Source: Drosophila miranda (Eukaryota; Arthropoda; Insecta; Diptera; Drosophilidae). Taken from it: DNA of 64,000 nt. Position 1 is the first letter of the stretch; each line of letters opens with the position of its first letter. Shown here one piece after another: positions 22,172 to 36,200 of the stretch. A program made the translations under genes and the position numbers. The notes under the pieces were generated by a model that did no database searches, was not told the DNA's origin, and was given only the letters and a program-made list of their open reading frames with translations. The stretch is taken from NCBI RefSeq assembly GCF_003369915.1, contig NC_046674.1, positions 1,116,001 through 1,180,000 of the forward strand. The letters are read 5' to 3'.

Positions 22172-24288
22172 ATGACCAACTCCAAGCGAAAGCAATCCAC
22201 GAAAACGTCCAGTTCCACGGATATCGCCCCCACAGACGATGTTCATCAGGTTACAGCACAGTCTACAGGCATGGGCAACCTCTTCAGAGAGTGCCTCGGT
22301 CATGAGCCGAGCAACTTCAGCAGTCTAACCAAATTCACCGCGTGGCTGCACCATCCTGTGGATGGGGCCGCCCTGGGTATCTTCCGGCTGCTCTTTGGAG
22401 TCGCCATGCTGGTGGACATTGCCGAGGAGCGGGGCGGTGGCCAGCTGGATGTGCGCTTTGGCGAGCCCCACCACTGCCACTTCCCGCTGTTCAACGGGAT
22501 GCGGGCCCTGGCCTACCCGCTGATGGGATGCGTCTACCTGTGCATGTGGCTGGGGGCGTGGGGCATAATGCTGGGCTATCGGTTTCGTTCCAGCTGCCTG
22601 ACCTTCATAGTCCCCTACTGGTACATCTTTCTGCTGGACAAGCCGACCTGGAACAACCACAGCTACCTGTTCGGGCTGGTGGGCACGCTGCTGCTGTTTA
22701 CCCAGGCTGATAGCTACTGGTCTGATTAGAGCATACACCTTCCTTCGACCTACAGTCTAACTTGAATTGAAACTTACAGTTCGCTGGAGAGTTGGCTGAA
22801 CCCTGGGAGGAGTCGGAGTCGGAGTCGGAGTCGGACCGTTCCCTACTGGAACTACTTTCTGATCAAGTTTCAGTTCTTCGTTCTGTACATGTACGCCGGC
22901 CTGAAGAAGATCTCAACGGAGTGGCTCTCCGGCTATGCCATGAGCAATCTCAGCCAGCACTGGGTGTTTTCTCCCTTCCGCCAGATGCTGGATCCGGAGC
23001 TGATCGATCTGCTGATTGTGCACTGGTTTACGGCCTTCTTTGATGTCTCCATTGCCTTCTTCATGACCGTCGAAAAGACGCGGCTGCTGGTCACTCCATT
23101 CATGATCAGTTTCCACCTGATGAACTCCCGCCTGTTCGTCATAGGTAAGTGCATAAGAATGACTATGTTTTGGACGGTGAAATTATTGCTCCTGTTGCAG
23201 GCATGTTTCCCTGGGTATGCCTGGCCGAAGTTCCTCTGTTTTTTGGCTTCGACTGGCCAAGGAGGATACGCGGCACGGCAAAGATTGCCCCATCCGAAGA
23301 GGCATCCCCAGCCAGGTCATCCCTTCTGGCCAGGCTGCGGACATGCCTTATACTCGGCTACTGCGGACTCCAGCTCTTCCTCCCGTACTCGCACTTCATC
23401 ACCAAGGGATACAACAACTGGACCAATGGTCTGTACGGGTACTCCTGGGACATGATGGTGCACTCGTTCGACACCTTGCAGACCTCCATCCAGGTCGTGG
23501 ACAACGACAACCAGCAGGTGCACAATCTCAATCCGTTCGCCTTCACCGAGTACGAGCGCTGGACGAAGTACGCGGACATGGCGGTGCAGTATGCCAAGTG
23601 CATCGAGGAGAACATACAGAACCAGCAGGTCAGGGGCCGTCCGTCGATTGGAAGAAACATTTCCATTTACTTTGACATCTGGTGCTCTATGAACGGCCGG
23701 TTCCAGCAGCGCTCCTTCGATCCACGCGTGGACTTGCTAAGGGCGCCGTGGTCGCCCTTTGAGAGCACGTCGTGGTCCCTGCCGCTGCTTAATGAGCTTA
23801 CCCATATGCGTCCCAAGCTGCGGACGATCGAGAACGAGGTCCTGGCCTGGAATAACTACTCCGACGTTATATTTGTGGCCGACTTTCCGGGCCTGACGCT
23901 GATCAACTTCATTTCGCCCGATCTCATCAACTGCACCCTGACGATCCTCGAGGGAAATGTGCGCTACAAGAGCGGCATTGAGCAGGAGTCGTATTTCCTT
24001 ACCGCCGGCAAGAGCATAGGCCTGGGGAGCAACATCACCCACTTCGTGACCACAATTGGGCAGAAGCCCGCCTCCTATTTGTTCACGTACACCAACAAAA
24101 CCATGTTGGAGCAGGATATCTCAATCGAGGAGACTGCTGCAGAGGCGAAGCGTCCCCTACTGCCGCTGTGGAAGGAGTTCGAGCAGCGCGTGACCAACTA
24201 CAAGCAGTTCCTCGGACACATTGGGAACTGTGTGCTCTACCTGCTGTACGATGTGCCCATTCCGCTGGCCGTGCGGGAGAGAGATTAA
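22172..24288 (+). CDS. GC: Vitamin K-dependent gamma-glutamyl carboxylase
   Basis: ER membrane enzyme that converts glutamate to gamma-carboxyglutamate while oxidising vitamin K hydroquinone. Three exons (22172-22719, 22780-23144, 23201-24288) give 666 aa, with introns of 60 and 56 bp. Family blocks appear in order: WLHHPVDGAALGIFRLLFGV, the membrane segments near MGCVYLCMWLGAWGIMLGY and FLLDKPTWNNHSYLFGL, then YMYAGLKKISTEWLSGYAMS, holding the Lys pair that includes the human catalytic Lys218 equivalent, then SQHWVFSPF and GMFPWVCLAEVPLFFGFDWP, then the luminal C-terminal part. Odd points: the first donor is a weak GTCTGA, so the junction reads Y-C-S where mammals have Y-W-S, and a GAGTCG hexanucleotide repeat at 22810-22836 encodes an Arg-Ser insert just before the catalytic segment. 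ATG 22172 follows a probable 5' UTR acceptor. Confidence 0.93.
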
Positions 24289-24628
24289 GATTGAAGCAGC
24301 CCCAGTGCTCTGCGCGCTGCGTAAGCGATCCTTGCCTACTCGTAGCCCTAAGTGTGACTAATTGTATGGGTGATAAAACTGATAATAAATGTTCCATATT
24401 ATACCACAGATGCACAGATGCACAGACGCCTGCCTTCTCTTATCTACAACTGTATTTACAAATGTCACAATATTACTTTCAGCCTAACGAACCATAACGA
24501 ACCATCTCTGCCAGAGATGCAGAATAAACGATGAATTTAGAGGGTTAGGAAGGGCCGAATCAAGGAGTCGAGACGCACAAACAAACGCACACACATATTG
24601 TCCAAGCATCGTTGTGGCTTTATCTGCA
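24289..24628. other. Convergent 3' ends of GC and ABCB7
   Basis: Contains AATAAA near 24384 for GC and a GATGCACA duplication at 24409-24424. No gene. Confidence 0.6.
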
Positions 24629-27600
24629 CTACGCCACGCCCCGTGCCTTCTTGGGCACGGACTCGTCTTCGGTGTCCCGACTGGGGTCGAACTGCTGCGT
24701 CTGCGTCTCCCACAGGCGGGCATAGAGACCGTTCTGCTTCAGCAACTGGGAGTGGGTGCCACGCTCGCCCACGCCGCCGTTCTCGAGGACTAGGATCTCA
24801 TCGGCATCTTTCACTGTCGACAGGCGGTGGGCAATGCAAATGCTGGTGCGACCGGAGGTAGCGCGGCTCAAGGCCTGAAGGATATTCTGCGGGGCAAACG
24901 GATGGCAAAGATTAGCTGGTGCAAGCAGGAATCGATCAGAGTCAATGTACTCACATGCTCCGTAATGGAGTCCAGACTGCTGGTGGCCTCATCGAAGATC
25001 AGAATGGGCGTGTTTTTGAGGATGGCGCGAGCAATGGCCACGCGCTGCTTCTCGCCGCCGGACAACTTCAGTCCCCGCTCCCCCACCTGGGTGTTGTACT
25101 TGGCCGGCCAGCTCATGATGGAGTCGTGGAGATCGGCCATGCGAGCCGCATTCTGCACCTCCTCGTGCGACTTCGTCAGGTTGCCGTAGTGGATGTTGTG
25201 CTCGATGGTGTTGTGGAACAGCACTGAGTCCTGGGGAACGACGGCTATCGTCTTTCGCAGGCTCTCCAAATCAACAGAGCTAATGTCCTGGCCGCCAATC
25301 AGAACCTTGCCGGAATTGGGCTCAAAGAAACGGAATAGCAGGCGCACCATCGACGACTTGCCGGAGCCAGAGCCACCCACAAAAGCCACATTCTTGCCGG
25401 CGGGTATAGTGAAGGAGAGATCTCTAAAAATCGGCTTGCCGGGCTCGTACTCGAAGTTCACGTTGCGGAACTCAATCGAGGAGTTGCTGTTGTCGATGAA
25501 CAAAGGCTGGGCATTGGGCGCCGTCTGGATGCGACTGTCTACGTTCATCAGCGTGAACATGGACTGCATGTCAAGTAGCGCCTGCCGCACCTCCCGGTAA
25601 ACACTGCCCAGGAAGCCAAGAGGAATCGACAGCTGAAACAGCAGGGCATTAACCATCACCAGATCTCCCACGGTCATGTTGCCCTGGACGATCTCCTTGG
25701 CGGCCAGCACCATGATCAAACTGAGGGCGCTGCTGAAGATCGCGTTCTGGCCAAAGTTGAGGAGCGCCAGACTGGAGCTCGTCTTTAAGCTGGCCGCTTC
25801 GTACTTCTTCAGCACCTCGTTGTAGCAGCCAGCCTCGTACTTTTCGTTGTTGAAGTACTTGACCGTTTCGTAGTTGATCAGCGAGTCCACCGCCTTGTTG
25901 CCAGCCTCGTTCTCCGCCTGATTCATGTAGACACGGAAGCGTGTTCGCCACTGGGTCACGCTCAGTGTGTAGAGGGCATAGATGCCCACACAGCCCATGC
26001 TCACTCCGGCAAAGGCCAGGCCGCACTTGATCCCTAAAATGCTAGACACCAGAGCCAGCTCGAAGATCGTCGGCACAATGTTGAAGACCATGGCGGAGAG
26101 CACAAAGTTGATGCCGCGCGAGCCCCGATCGATGGTCTTTGACAGGGCACCCGTCTGCTTGTTCAGATGGAAGGCCAGATCCAGGTTGTGCAGATGAAGG
26201 AACACGTTGCTGGCTATCTTCCGAATGGAATGGTGGGCCACCTTCGCGAACACTGCATTGCGAAGCTCATTAAAGCCGGCGGCACTGGCTCTGGCAATGC
26301 CATCTACAAAATACACCATTAGTAATACCAATCTTAAGGAATTAAGTGATTCGATTTCTCACATCCCAAGAGCAAGGCAGTGGCTGTGGATAGCACCGCA
26401 TCTGGCGCAGTGTCCATATTCAAAGTGGTCATGGTGTCCACAGCGCCCTTAAACATAAAAGGTACGCACACAGTCAGCACCTTGGATCCAGCCAGCAGGC
26501 CCAGGGATATGCCCACGCTGTATTTATAGAAGACACATAAATATTTATCTTCTCGGTAAAAGTTCCCTTAGAGCTCACCGTTTGCGCACCAGGGGATCTT
26601 CCTTGGGCCAAATGTAGGCCATCATCGCTCGCATCATATCCTTGGAGGTAACCTCCGGTGCGTCCAGCTTGCCCAGGCCAGACCCGCCATCGCTGCTGCC
26701 CCCTATATGAACGTGACATTGTCGAGATTGTTGTAGTTGAAGTGGTTGCGGTTGCCGTTGTCGTTGTCGTTGCCGTTGCCGTTGCAGCGTTGTCAGAGCT
26801 CCTTCTGGGGCTGCACCTGCGTTGAATTTACTTGAATGCAGCAAAATCCAAACAGGTGCTCAACACAACAAGCGAACAAACAAACGAAACGAGCATTGGG
26901 CCGACTCTTGGTTACAAAGGAACTCACAAAACAAGACGGAATTTGGTTAGTCAAAGGAAGAGGATAAAAAGCTAACGAAACAATACACAACTATCAGTAT
27001 TACAAGTGTTATCTACTGCAAAGACGTGGGTGAAGATCCGCGGTGGAACCTACCTTTGGCCTTCTTGCCAAACACGCCCCCCAGGAGCTTGCTACCGGGC
27101 GTGGGAGTAAAGGGTGTGATCTTTTTCCGCTTGGCATTATCGTCAGCACCGGCCAGCGACGAGTACAGCTGAAAAAGGACGCAATATTAGACACAGTCGG
27201 TTAGAAAATTACAATTAAACAGCTTTGTACTTTATTCGATTCTTAAGATAGGCTACTCTTCGTTGTGGAAATCAGATACCAATGCGCATTGCGCCGCCTC
27301 AAAGTCGTTCAGATATCGGACGCACTCCATCAGATAGGATCGGGCTACTGCACCGCTCTCTGTTAGCTGCGGAAGCTTGTCCAACTCCCCCGCAAATATC
27401 TGATACTCGCTGATCTTGTGGGCCACCAAATATGCCAGCTCTGGCTGCACATTGTCAAACTGATCGACATCGCCAAAAGCGATCTGATTGAGCAAATTGG
27501 GAAAGTAGGCCTGCTGCTTGAAGATCAGATGAAGGACCACTCGGAGGTTGTGCGAGCATCCGTCGTCGAGGTGAACAAACATCTGATCGCACAAATTGTG

Positions 27601-29099
27601 CTCCCTGATAAACTTAAAGATGTTGCGATGGTAGGTCTGCGTGGCCAGTGTTTTATTGAGCTTGATCATGTGTTCAATGTCCAGCAATGACACTTCAAAG
27701 TAGTCATGGGCATTCCCCTTCAGCCAAAATCCGTACTCTGTCAACAGCTTGAAATTGGTAAGCGCTCCATAGCTGATGTACAACTGGTCGTAAGGCTTGA
27801 GCTCAGGTATGGGCAGGCCATTTAGTGTTACAACATAGTCCTGTCCCTGGATCTCGGCAGTTGTTTGAACAGCGTCCGAATGGTTGAACAGGTCCAGGAA
27901 CGGAGCCAATGCTAGGTTTGTATTCCCGCTCAGGAGAGGCTGGAAGTGGCTCTTGCTTGACTGCAGTTTCAGCAGACGGGCATTGAGGTAGACGCTACGA
28001 GTATTTACGGCGAAGTAGGCCACTCGATACTCCGACAGAGTCCATATCTCTTGGCAGTACCTCTGGCCGCAGCCCTCACAATACTGCGATCCCACCAGGG
28101 TCTTGAGAATTTCGTAGTAGTCGCGTATCTGTCGATTTTGGGACACGGTGCGCTCGAGCACTGACTCCGGCAGGCACTGCAGCTCGGGTATGGTGCAGAA
28201 ATAGGGCGTGGTGTAGCTTCTAGGCAGAGTATCCAGGTAAACACCAATATCAGAGTTTTGTGAACAATCGTGCAAGTGCTTCTGGTGCATCAAGTAGCAG
28301 GCGATCAGGGCCTGAAACGAAATGCGTGCATCCTTGTCGAATAGATCCTTATTGAAGAGGCCTTTGAACGCCTGGTCTGCCTCCAGAGTAGCTATGCTTA
28401 TGAGACACTCAACGGGCAGGCGGATCAGCTCATTCCCAGCCACGAACGACCGACGCTTTGAGCACAGTCCGCGCCCAGTCTGGACATAGGAGTGCGCTGA
28501 TAGCTGCGTAGAGTTCTGCCAGCCCTGGGCATGCAGCTGGACGTAGAGAGCCTGCAGGCTGTTCGATTTGTGCGCGTCAACAGTTGGCGATTCGCTGGCC
28601 TGGCGTCGACGAAGGCGTTGTGTGCGACCCATGGCTATTCCTTTCAGTCTGTGGCTGCGTGTGTGCTGTTTTGGCCGTGCTACTATGTGTGTATGCTATG
28701 CGTATGTGCTTACTGCAACGAAAGAAGCAAGTGCGTAGTACATTAATTCATTGAAATTACACTCTCGATCTCTAAAAGGGCCAAAACAACACACACGCAT
28801 ACTGTTGCCTGACCTCTTTCTTTGCTTTCATTTTGCCTGTTGCTATTCTAATTGATGGAATATTCCGCTACAATAGTACTGCGATTCACGCATAATTACG
28901 AAATCGTAATCTAGTCGGGAGACTTTATCTAGCCGAGTGGCCTTGAGACACGGCCACGGGCGCAGATGAGCCCCGGAACACTTACCACTCTCGCTGGCAC
29001 GTGGCGGGCTCCTTTAGCAAGTCCGTAGCATGTCGCGCGGCAACTGGGGGAGGGGAGGTTTTTGCTGCACAGTTTCGTCAGGTGAAGAAGTCCAGCCAT
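24629..29099 (-). CDS. ABCB7: ABCB7-type mitochondrial ABC transporter (Fe-S export)
   Basis: Inner-membrane half-transporter (Atm1/ABCB7) that exports a glutathione-bound sulfur or Fe-S precursor needed for cytosolic Fe-S proteins. Six coding exons give 742 aa: 28986-29099, 27054-27168, 26579-26816, 26363-26517, 24955-26303, 24629-24886. Phases close at each junction, for example LLLG-Y-GIARA. Exon 1 (ATG 29099, [15 protein letters not shown]...) is a mitochondrial presequence. The membrane domain carries KYFNNEKYE and [10 protein letters not shown]. The nucleotide-binding domain shows Walker [10 protein letters not shown], the Q-loop [11 protein letters not shown], signature [14 protein letters not shown], Walker [13 protein letters not shown] and the H-loop [10 protein letters not shown] (CAACGG)n repeat near 26750-26795 encodes a Gln/Arg run in the N-terminal linker. 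Intron 1 (1817 bp) contains a whole SET-domain gene on the same strand. Confidence 0.93.
27253..28632 (-). CDS. SETD4-like SET-domain lysine methyltransferase, nested in ABCB7 intron 1
   Basis: Intronless, 459 aa, starting [17 protein letters not shown]. The split SET domain of the SETD3/SETD4 class is visible: the early strand ([20 protein letters not shown]), an inserted iSET region with [13 protein letters not shown], then the core [16 protein letters not shown] and the SAM/catalytic motif [21 protein letters not shown] helical substrate-binding (RuBis-subunit-bind-like) C-terminal region follows ([19 protein letters not shown]). It probably methylates a lysine on a histone or other protein; the substrate is unknown. 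The reading frame lies wholly within the ABCB7 intron bounded by 27169 and 28985, on the same strand. It needs its own promoter (28633-28985) or comes from an ABCB7 precursor. I do not recognise a fly gene symbol. Confidence 0.85.
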   Translation of the reverse strand: MGRTQRLRRRQASESPTVDAHKSNSLQALYVQLHAQGWQNSTQLSAHSYVQTGRGLCSKRRSFVAGNELIRLPVECLISIATLEADQAFKGLFNKDLFDKDARISFQALIACYLMHQKHLHDCSQNSDIGVYLDTLPRSYTTPYFCTIPELQCLPESVLERTVSQNRQIRDYYEILKTLVGSQYCEGCGQRYCQEIWTLSEYRVAYFAVNTRSVYLNARLLKLQSSKSHFQPLLSGNTNLALAPFLDLFNHSDAVQTTAEIQGQDYVVTLNGLPIPELKPYDQLYISYGALTNFKLLTEYGFWLKGNAHDYFEVSLLDIEHMIKLNKTLATQTYHRNIFKFIREHNLCDQMFVHLDDGCSHNLRVVLHLIFKQQAYFPNLLNQIAFGDVDQFDNVQPELAYLVAHKISEYQIFAGELDKLPQLTESGAVARSYLMECVRYLNDFEAAQCALVSDFHNEE

Positions 29100-30122
<1,023 letters not shown>

Positions 30123-30289
30123 TAACAGCACACCCAAGTACCGCTAAGTGCCCTCCACCCTCTTATTTTATAGATATTGCAAATAAATTTGTATATATTC
30201 TTTCAGTATTTTGATAATACTTAAAAAAAAAAAATGGTTTTAAATTTGTATTATACCAAAAAGTTTGTGCAAGCCCCGTCAGCATAGAT

Positions 30290-33200
30290 TCACTTCTTTG
30301 GGTCATTGGGCTTTCCCTCTGGCTTGCCGGCTGCACCTTTCGGCGGAGCATCCTTCGATGGTGCCCCCTTACCCTTGCCTGCAGCTGCGCCCGGCTTCGG
30401 CACTTTTCCGTGTTTTAAGGAGTGCTCCGATCTCTTTGTGGCAGCATCCAACTCGGCTTTTCCCGCTTTGGTGGCAGCCTTAGCCTTCGCCTGCTGATCC
30501 TTGACCATGCGCTCGATACGCTGCTTGTTCGCGTCGGTCATCTCGCCAAAGACGTCGGTCATGAATGCCTTGTACTCTGTTTTGAACTGCACTTTGTTGC
30601 CCGTGGCCGGAGCGGAGTTGGGCTTGCGTCCAATATAGGATATGCAACGGCTGCGGATGGGCGATTAAAGAGTTCATTACAAGGCGCCCATTATGTCTCA
30701 AGTTGTGTGCTCTCTACTGTCTCTCTCCATCTCCATCTCTACTCTCTCTTTCTAATTTATGCTTCGCTCGGCCTCTGCCATCTCCCTCTAAGCTGTGTTT
30801 CGCTCGCCCCACAGCAACCGGCACACAATTTGGCAAGATAATGTCGCAAAGCGGACGCGACACCCGAATATTCCTCCTACCCAGCGCGTCTGCTATATAG
30901 TCTATAGGGAGGTAGGTCTATTTAAACAATAGCATTGGCGCTGGGCGACGCGAGCTGATTTTTATTCGTCCTCTTCAGCGTCTAGCCCGTTCGGTTCGTG
31001 CTGGTCTTTTTTGTGGCCTGCAAAAAAGCAAGCCATTTGGCAAGCCGACACATTTATTTAGTCTATATAATCGCCTGGCATATGGTACATACATACATAT
31101 ATATAGCCGAATACCGTGGGCAAGTACATAATGAAGAGACACGCGCGCAACCTCTCTTGACCATTGTTTTGTTGTTCTTACACGATTTATAAACATTGTC
31201 CCATACCCTGCAGTGTGCCGTGGGGGGGATATTTTGAATTATGATCAGCATCGAGAATTGGAATTCTGTGTTTCCTGCCTTCCGGTATTCCCTTCTTAAT
31301 ACAAAATCTTTTGGATGTGTATTGTACAGCATCTATGCTTCGATTAAGAGGCATATCACACATAATTTGCCTGCAATTGAATACGCGCAGTTTGTTGTCT
31401 GATCTGATCATTGATTTGGCGATTGCCAGCGTCGGGCAATGCAAAGCAGCCACAAAAAATAGGAATCAGAATCGGATTCGGATTCGGCTGCTCTATGTGC
31501 TGTTGAAAGATCGCATTGCGACAGTTTCGCTTGCAACGTGTTGAGTGCAGTGCAGTATATCGATTTGAGTTGACCGCGTTGCACGAGACCGCGCCACGTG
31601 GAAAATAGGTAAACAGGAGGGCATCCCAGCCAGCAATGTCATCGATCAGCAGCCTTGGGGCCGAGAAACCGCCATCCGCCATGCCACCAATAGAGGCAGC
31701 GGCAGCTGCTACTAATAATTCTCCGAGGCTCGTTGATGGCATCATAAATCAAAAGCCTGAGTCATCCATGCTGCCAATGGGGCCGCCGCCGGAAGTGCCA
31801 AGCGCTGGCCTGCAGTTTCCGCTGTGCCGATGGGTCACGCGTTCGCGATTCCCACCGAATCAGTCAGAGCAGCGCCGTCAGTGTCAGAAGAACACGCCAC
31901 CAAAAGGAATATACAAACAATATGTGCACCCAGCAGACGCTCAAAAGTTTCCCATGCAAAGAAATGTTTACCAGGTGAAACGGCGGCGCTTTCCCTTGCG
32001 TCTCTCTCGGGGAACGGCTCCTCCCAGCCTTCCCGTTTCGGAAGAATTCAAGAGATTTCCCATCGGATCTCAGGTGCCTGCCGCCTCAATCACTCTCACC
32101 TTTCCCGAACTGGGCCAAATACCGAAGAGGAATGTCAGTTCTGCAATTCGGCAAGCAGCCATGACCACAACCACAACGATGACTCGACGGGGGCAGGTGC
32201 GGGTGCCACCCGCGGCGAAGGCGCCCCAAGAATTTCCCATAATTAAAAAACGATTTGTTAGCTTTCCCAATCATCATCGAACGATGGTCAATGGCGACGG
32301 CGACGGCAACGGCAACGGCAACGGCAACGGCGGGGGGCATGGAGATCCAAGCGGTGGGATAAAGATGCTGTCGTGGCCAACGGATGTGGTGCCCACACCA
32401 CCACCAACAACAACAATGACGCAGATGAGCCGCGACACAATCCCCAAAATAGACACGGATCCGCAATGGACAGGCGGAGAAGGTGGTGCTGCTGCCGCCG
32501 CCGCTGCCGCTGCTGTCTCCGTGAACGCCACAAATGATGATGATGATGATGTACATAAGGTGTTTGATAATGAACTCGAACCTCATGGGCGTCGGCCGGG
32601 GGAGACAGCAGCAGCATTAAACTTGAACGTGCCCGATGCCGAAGGTGTTGGCGAGCAGAAGGAAATCGAGCATCAACAGGCGGAAAATTTTAATGACGCC
32701 TTCGGCCAGCGACACGACCACGACCACAACGACAGCGAGAACGACGGCGACGACGACGGCGACGGCGACGGCGACTACGCCATGGATGTGGATGTGCCCA
32801 AAAATAAACACGAAATATGCGAGCAAAGCAAATTAGAGAAGGTCTTTGGGGAGGCGGAGGCGGAGATGGAGCATGGGCGGGCCGAAGATCATAATGAGCT
32901 AAATATGACTAAAGAGGGGAGCAACAATTTAGCACATCAAGAGCAGCAGCCACCACAGCAGAGGCAGAGGCAGCAGTCAATATGTTTAGCCGGGGAGCAA
33001 ACAATAGATGGGAATGGGCATGGGGCGACGGCTGCCTCCACCAGCGCCAGCAGCCACAGCAACCACCAGCGGCAGCAGCAGCAGCAGCGGCTGCGGCGGC
33101 AGCTGCCCGTCGATCTCTCAGACGCGCGCGAAACGTCGCCAAAGCAAGTGGACGATCCGAATCAGATCCGAATTCCGACTCATATTTGTCTAATCGACGG

Positions 33201-36200
33201 CGGCGGCAGTCACGTTCAATCGGAGCACGGATCATTGGGCAGTCCCAGTGCCGGGCCAGAGACAGTAACGCGTCCAAATATAGAACTACTGAAGAGTTCC
33301 GTTCGCGCTTTCCTCGCAGAGGGTGCCGTCGCCACCCGCACCGCAGCGCCACCGCAGCTCGACTTTGAGCTGATTGATCTGCTGACCGACGCAATTGAGT
33401 TCCTGTGCGAACCCACCACAACGGGCAACCTTTGGAGCGCAGCTGAGCCACAGGCAGAGGCAGAGGCAGAGACAGAGACAGAGACAGAGGCAGAGCCAGA
33501 AGCGGGAGTGGGAGTGGAGCAGAGTGCGGACATGACTGTGAGCAAAGTGAGCGAGGATCGGGACAGTGAAACAATCGTCGTTGCCGACGTTTATCTCGAC
33601 CAAGTCGATCAGCCCACCGAGGTGGATGACAACAACAACAACAACAACAACAACAACAGCAGCAGCAACAACAGCAGCGGTAGCCCTGTCAATGCCAGCA
33701 GCGAGATGAAGTACGAACTGAAGACTGCATCCACTGCAACACTGCCAAGCAGACGTCTGCCCACCACCGTCACCCCCCTGAGCAGCACTCCAATACCAGG
33801 AGTCCCGACACTGGCAGCCCCACCCACAAGTCGCTTCCACCAGCCGACCAGTCGTATACGAAATGTGGATGCAGTGCCTGCCCCCATCACACCCCTCCTG
33901 CTGGGTGAACAGCTGAAACGCAGCTCCGCCAGCCGCGACGACATCTCCATAGACCCCGAGTCAGTGCTGCCAGAGCGGACGCGTCTGCGTCGACAGCGGC
34001 GCATGCGGTCGCAGGACTCGGTCGAGGAGAAGCCCGAGGATGTCATCGAGCGGCTGAACAAGCTCAAGGCCCGCATATCGGGAGCGCTCAGTGAGGTCAA
34101 GGGTGTCCTCAAGCAGTACAGCACCGAGAGCGAGGCGGAGGCCGCCGGCGAGAAGTGGCTGGGGCCGCCACCGTCACCCAAACCAGCAGCTGAGAGCGAA
34201 AGTGGAGCAGCAGGAGCAGGAGCTGCAGCAGGTACTCCTCCGGTGACATTCCGTTTTGTGAGCAAGGTGCGACGTCGCAGCTACTTTGACGAGGCAGAGG
34301 AGGAGAAGGAGAAGGAGCAGGAGCAGGAGCAGGAAAAGGAAGCCACTAAAGAAGACGTCAGGGAGAATCATGTACCGAAACCTGCCAGAGATCTCAAGGA
34401 CCAAAAGGATGAGCCAAAAACCGCCGAAAGCCAAGAAAACTCAACGGAGATCAAGCCAAAGATCAATGAATCAACAGAACCGAAGGAACCCGCAACCAAA
34501 CCCCAAGAAGCTGAAGGCCTGAAAGCTTCAGCTGCCTCTTCGGAGCCACCGCCTGTCAATGGAGAGCCATCCAAGGCGAAAGTGCCAGAGAAGAGCAAAG
34601 CCCAGGCCAAAATGGACTTCCTGGCCAAAGTGCAAAGTGAACTGAGGGCAAAGTCCGCGAAAGAACCTAAGGAATCTCCCAGAGCGTCCGCAACCCCAGA
34701 GGAGACCCCGACACCAGCGGAACCCGCACAAAAACCGACAGAAGAAACAACGCCAACCGCAACCGCACTGCCAAATGAGTCAGCCACGCAACCAGCGGCC
34801 AAGTTGGATGCGCCAGCGACCGTCAAGACCGTCAAGACCGTCAAAAAGAAAGTCGTGGTAAAGGCAAAGGTGAATCCCCGACGCGCCTCAATTGCAGCGG
34901 TGGAGCCATCCAAGATCAAGATCGAGCCGGCAGTCGAGCAGATCGATGCACTCATCGCACAAAGGCGACCCTCCGACTCGGAGGCGATTGTCAAGCGCAA
35001 GAAGAAGCAGAAATTAATGAGCAGCATTGCAGCAGCAGCAGCAGCGCCATTAACTTCCGGCAATCAGAAGGAGGCGGAGACGGCTACAGCAACGGGCACG
35101 ACGGACTCTATAGCCGAGGAGACAGCGGTCAAGCCAGAACCCCTGGCTAAAGCAAAAAGTGAACAATTGGCGACGGCAGAGGTCAATGCGGTGGCAGCTA
35201 AAAGCGAAACGAAGTCGGCTGCCAAAAGCCGCCAAGGAGATGAAGCGGCGACGAGACCAGCGACAAGTGCCACTGCAACAGAAGCAGAATCGGCATCCGA
35301 GTCAGAAGCTACAAAGGCCCAGCCAAAACGATTGCAGATCGATGAGGCTGCTGCCCCTGCGATTGCCAATCAAGCGCCAGCCAGTGGACGAGGCAGACGC
35401 GCAAGCCTGAAACTAGCGGAGTTGGTAGGCGAGACGGTGCTGGTGGTGCCGGCATCAAGTGCATCCGCAGCCACATCCACAGTCACAGTCACATCCACAG
35501 CCACATCCCCACCCACGACCAGCCCAGACCCAGCAGAGACAGTGCCTGCAATTATCAGCTCATTAAGCGAGTCCAAAGAACCCATTAATCAGTCGGCAGT
35601 TGTACCGGAGATTGCCATTCCTTTCGAGACGCAGGTGGAAGCAACGCCCCAACAGGTGGCCGTCGCTGCTGACATTGAAGGCGCCGCCAGTGCCGCCAGT
35701 GCCGCCAGTGCCGCCTCCGTCGTCGACCAGTCAGCGCCACAAATAGCAGCGACATTGAGCGAAGTGCCGCACGAAGAGTCATCGTTACAGCAACAGCAAC
35801 AGCCAGAGCCGCAGCTGCAGCCACAGAAGAGCCAATCCGGGGAAGCTACAAAAGACAACGCACAGGCGCATACTGGCAACAGTCTTGCCACCATGCCGGA
35901 GCTGAAAGTACTTGCGGGCCCGGTGCAGCCCGTGAAGATCGAAACCGTCGAGCAGCCGCACGATGGGGACAAGGACAAGTCGGATCACCTGTCCGTCATC
36001 AAGAAGAAGTCTGCGCCGCACCTCAAGAAGCTGGTGCGCAAGAATTCCATAGACAAAGCGAGGGAGAAGGACAAGGAGGAGCCCCAGGACACCAGCAAGC
36101 TGAGCAACATACTCCGGGACAAGAACAAGATCAGCGAGCTCTCCTCGAGAATCAACAAGCTAACGCCGCCCAAGAAGCAGGTCAAGCAGGGCCAACTGGA

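Noticed and set aside
30480-30701. Minus-strand 73-codon ORF overlapping the E1-like last exon
   Set aside because: Out-of-frame shadow. The frame of 30290-30650 matches the E1 C-terminus and the splice phase.
30703-30900. Short plus-strand ORF ending [19 protein letters not shown]
   Set aside because: TCTC-rich low-complexity start and no conserved domain; it lies in the E1-like intron.
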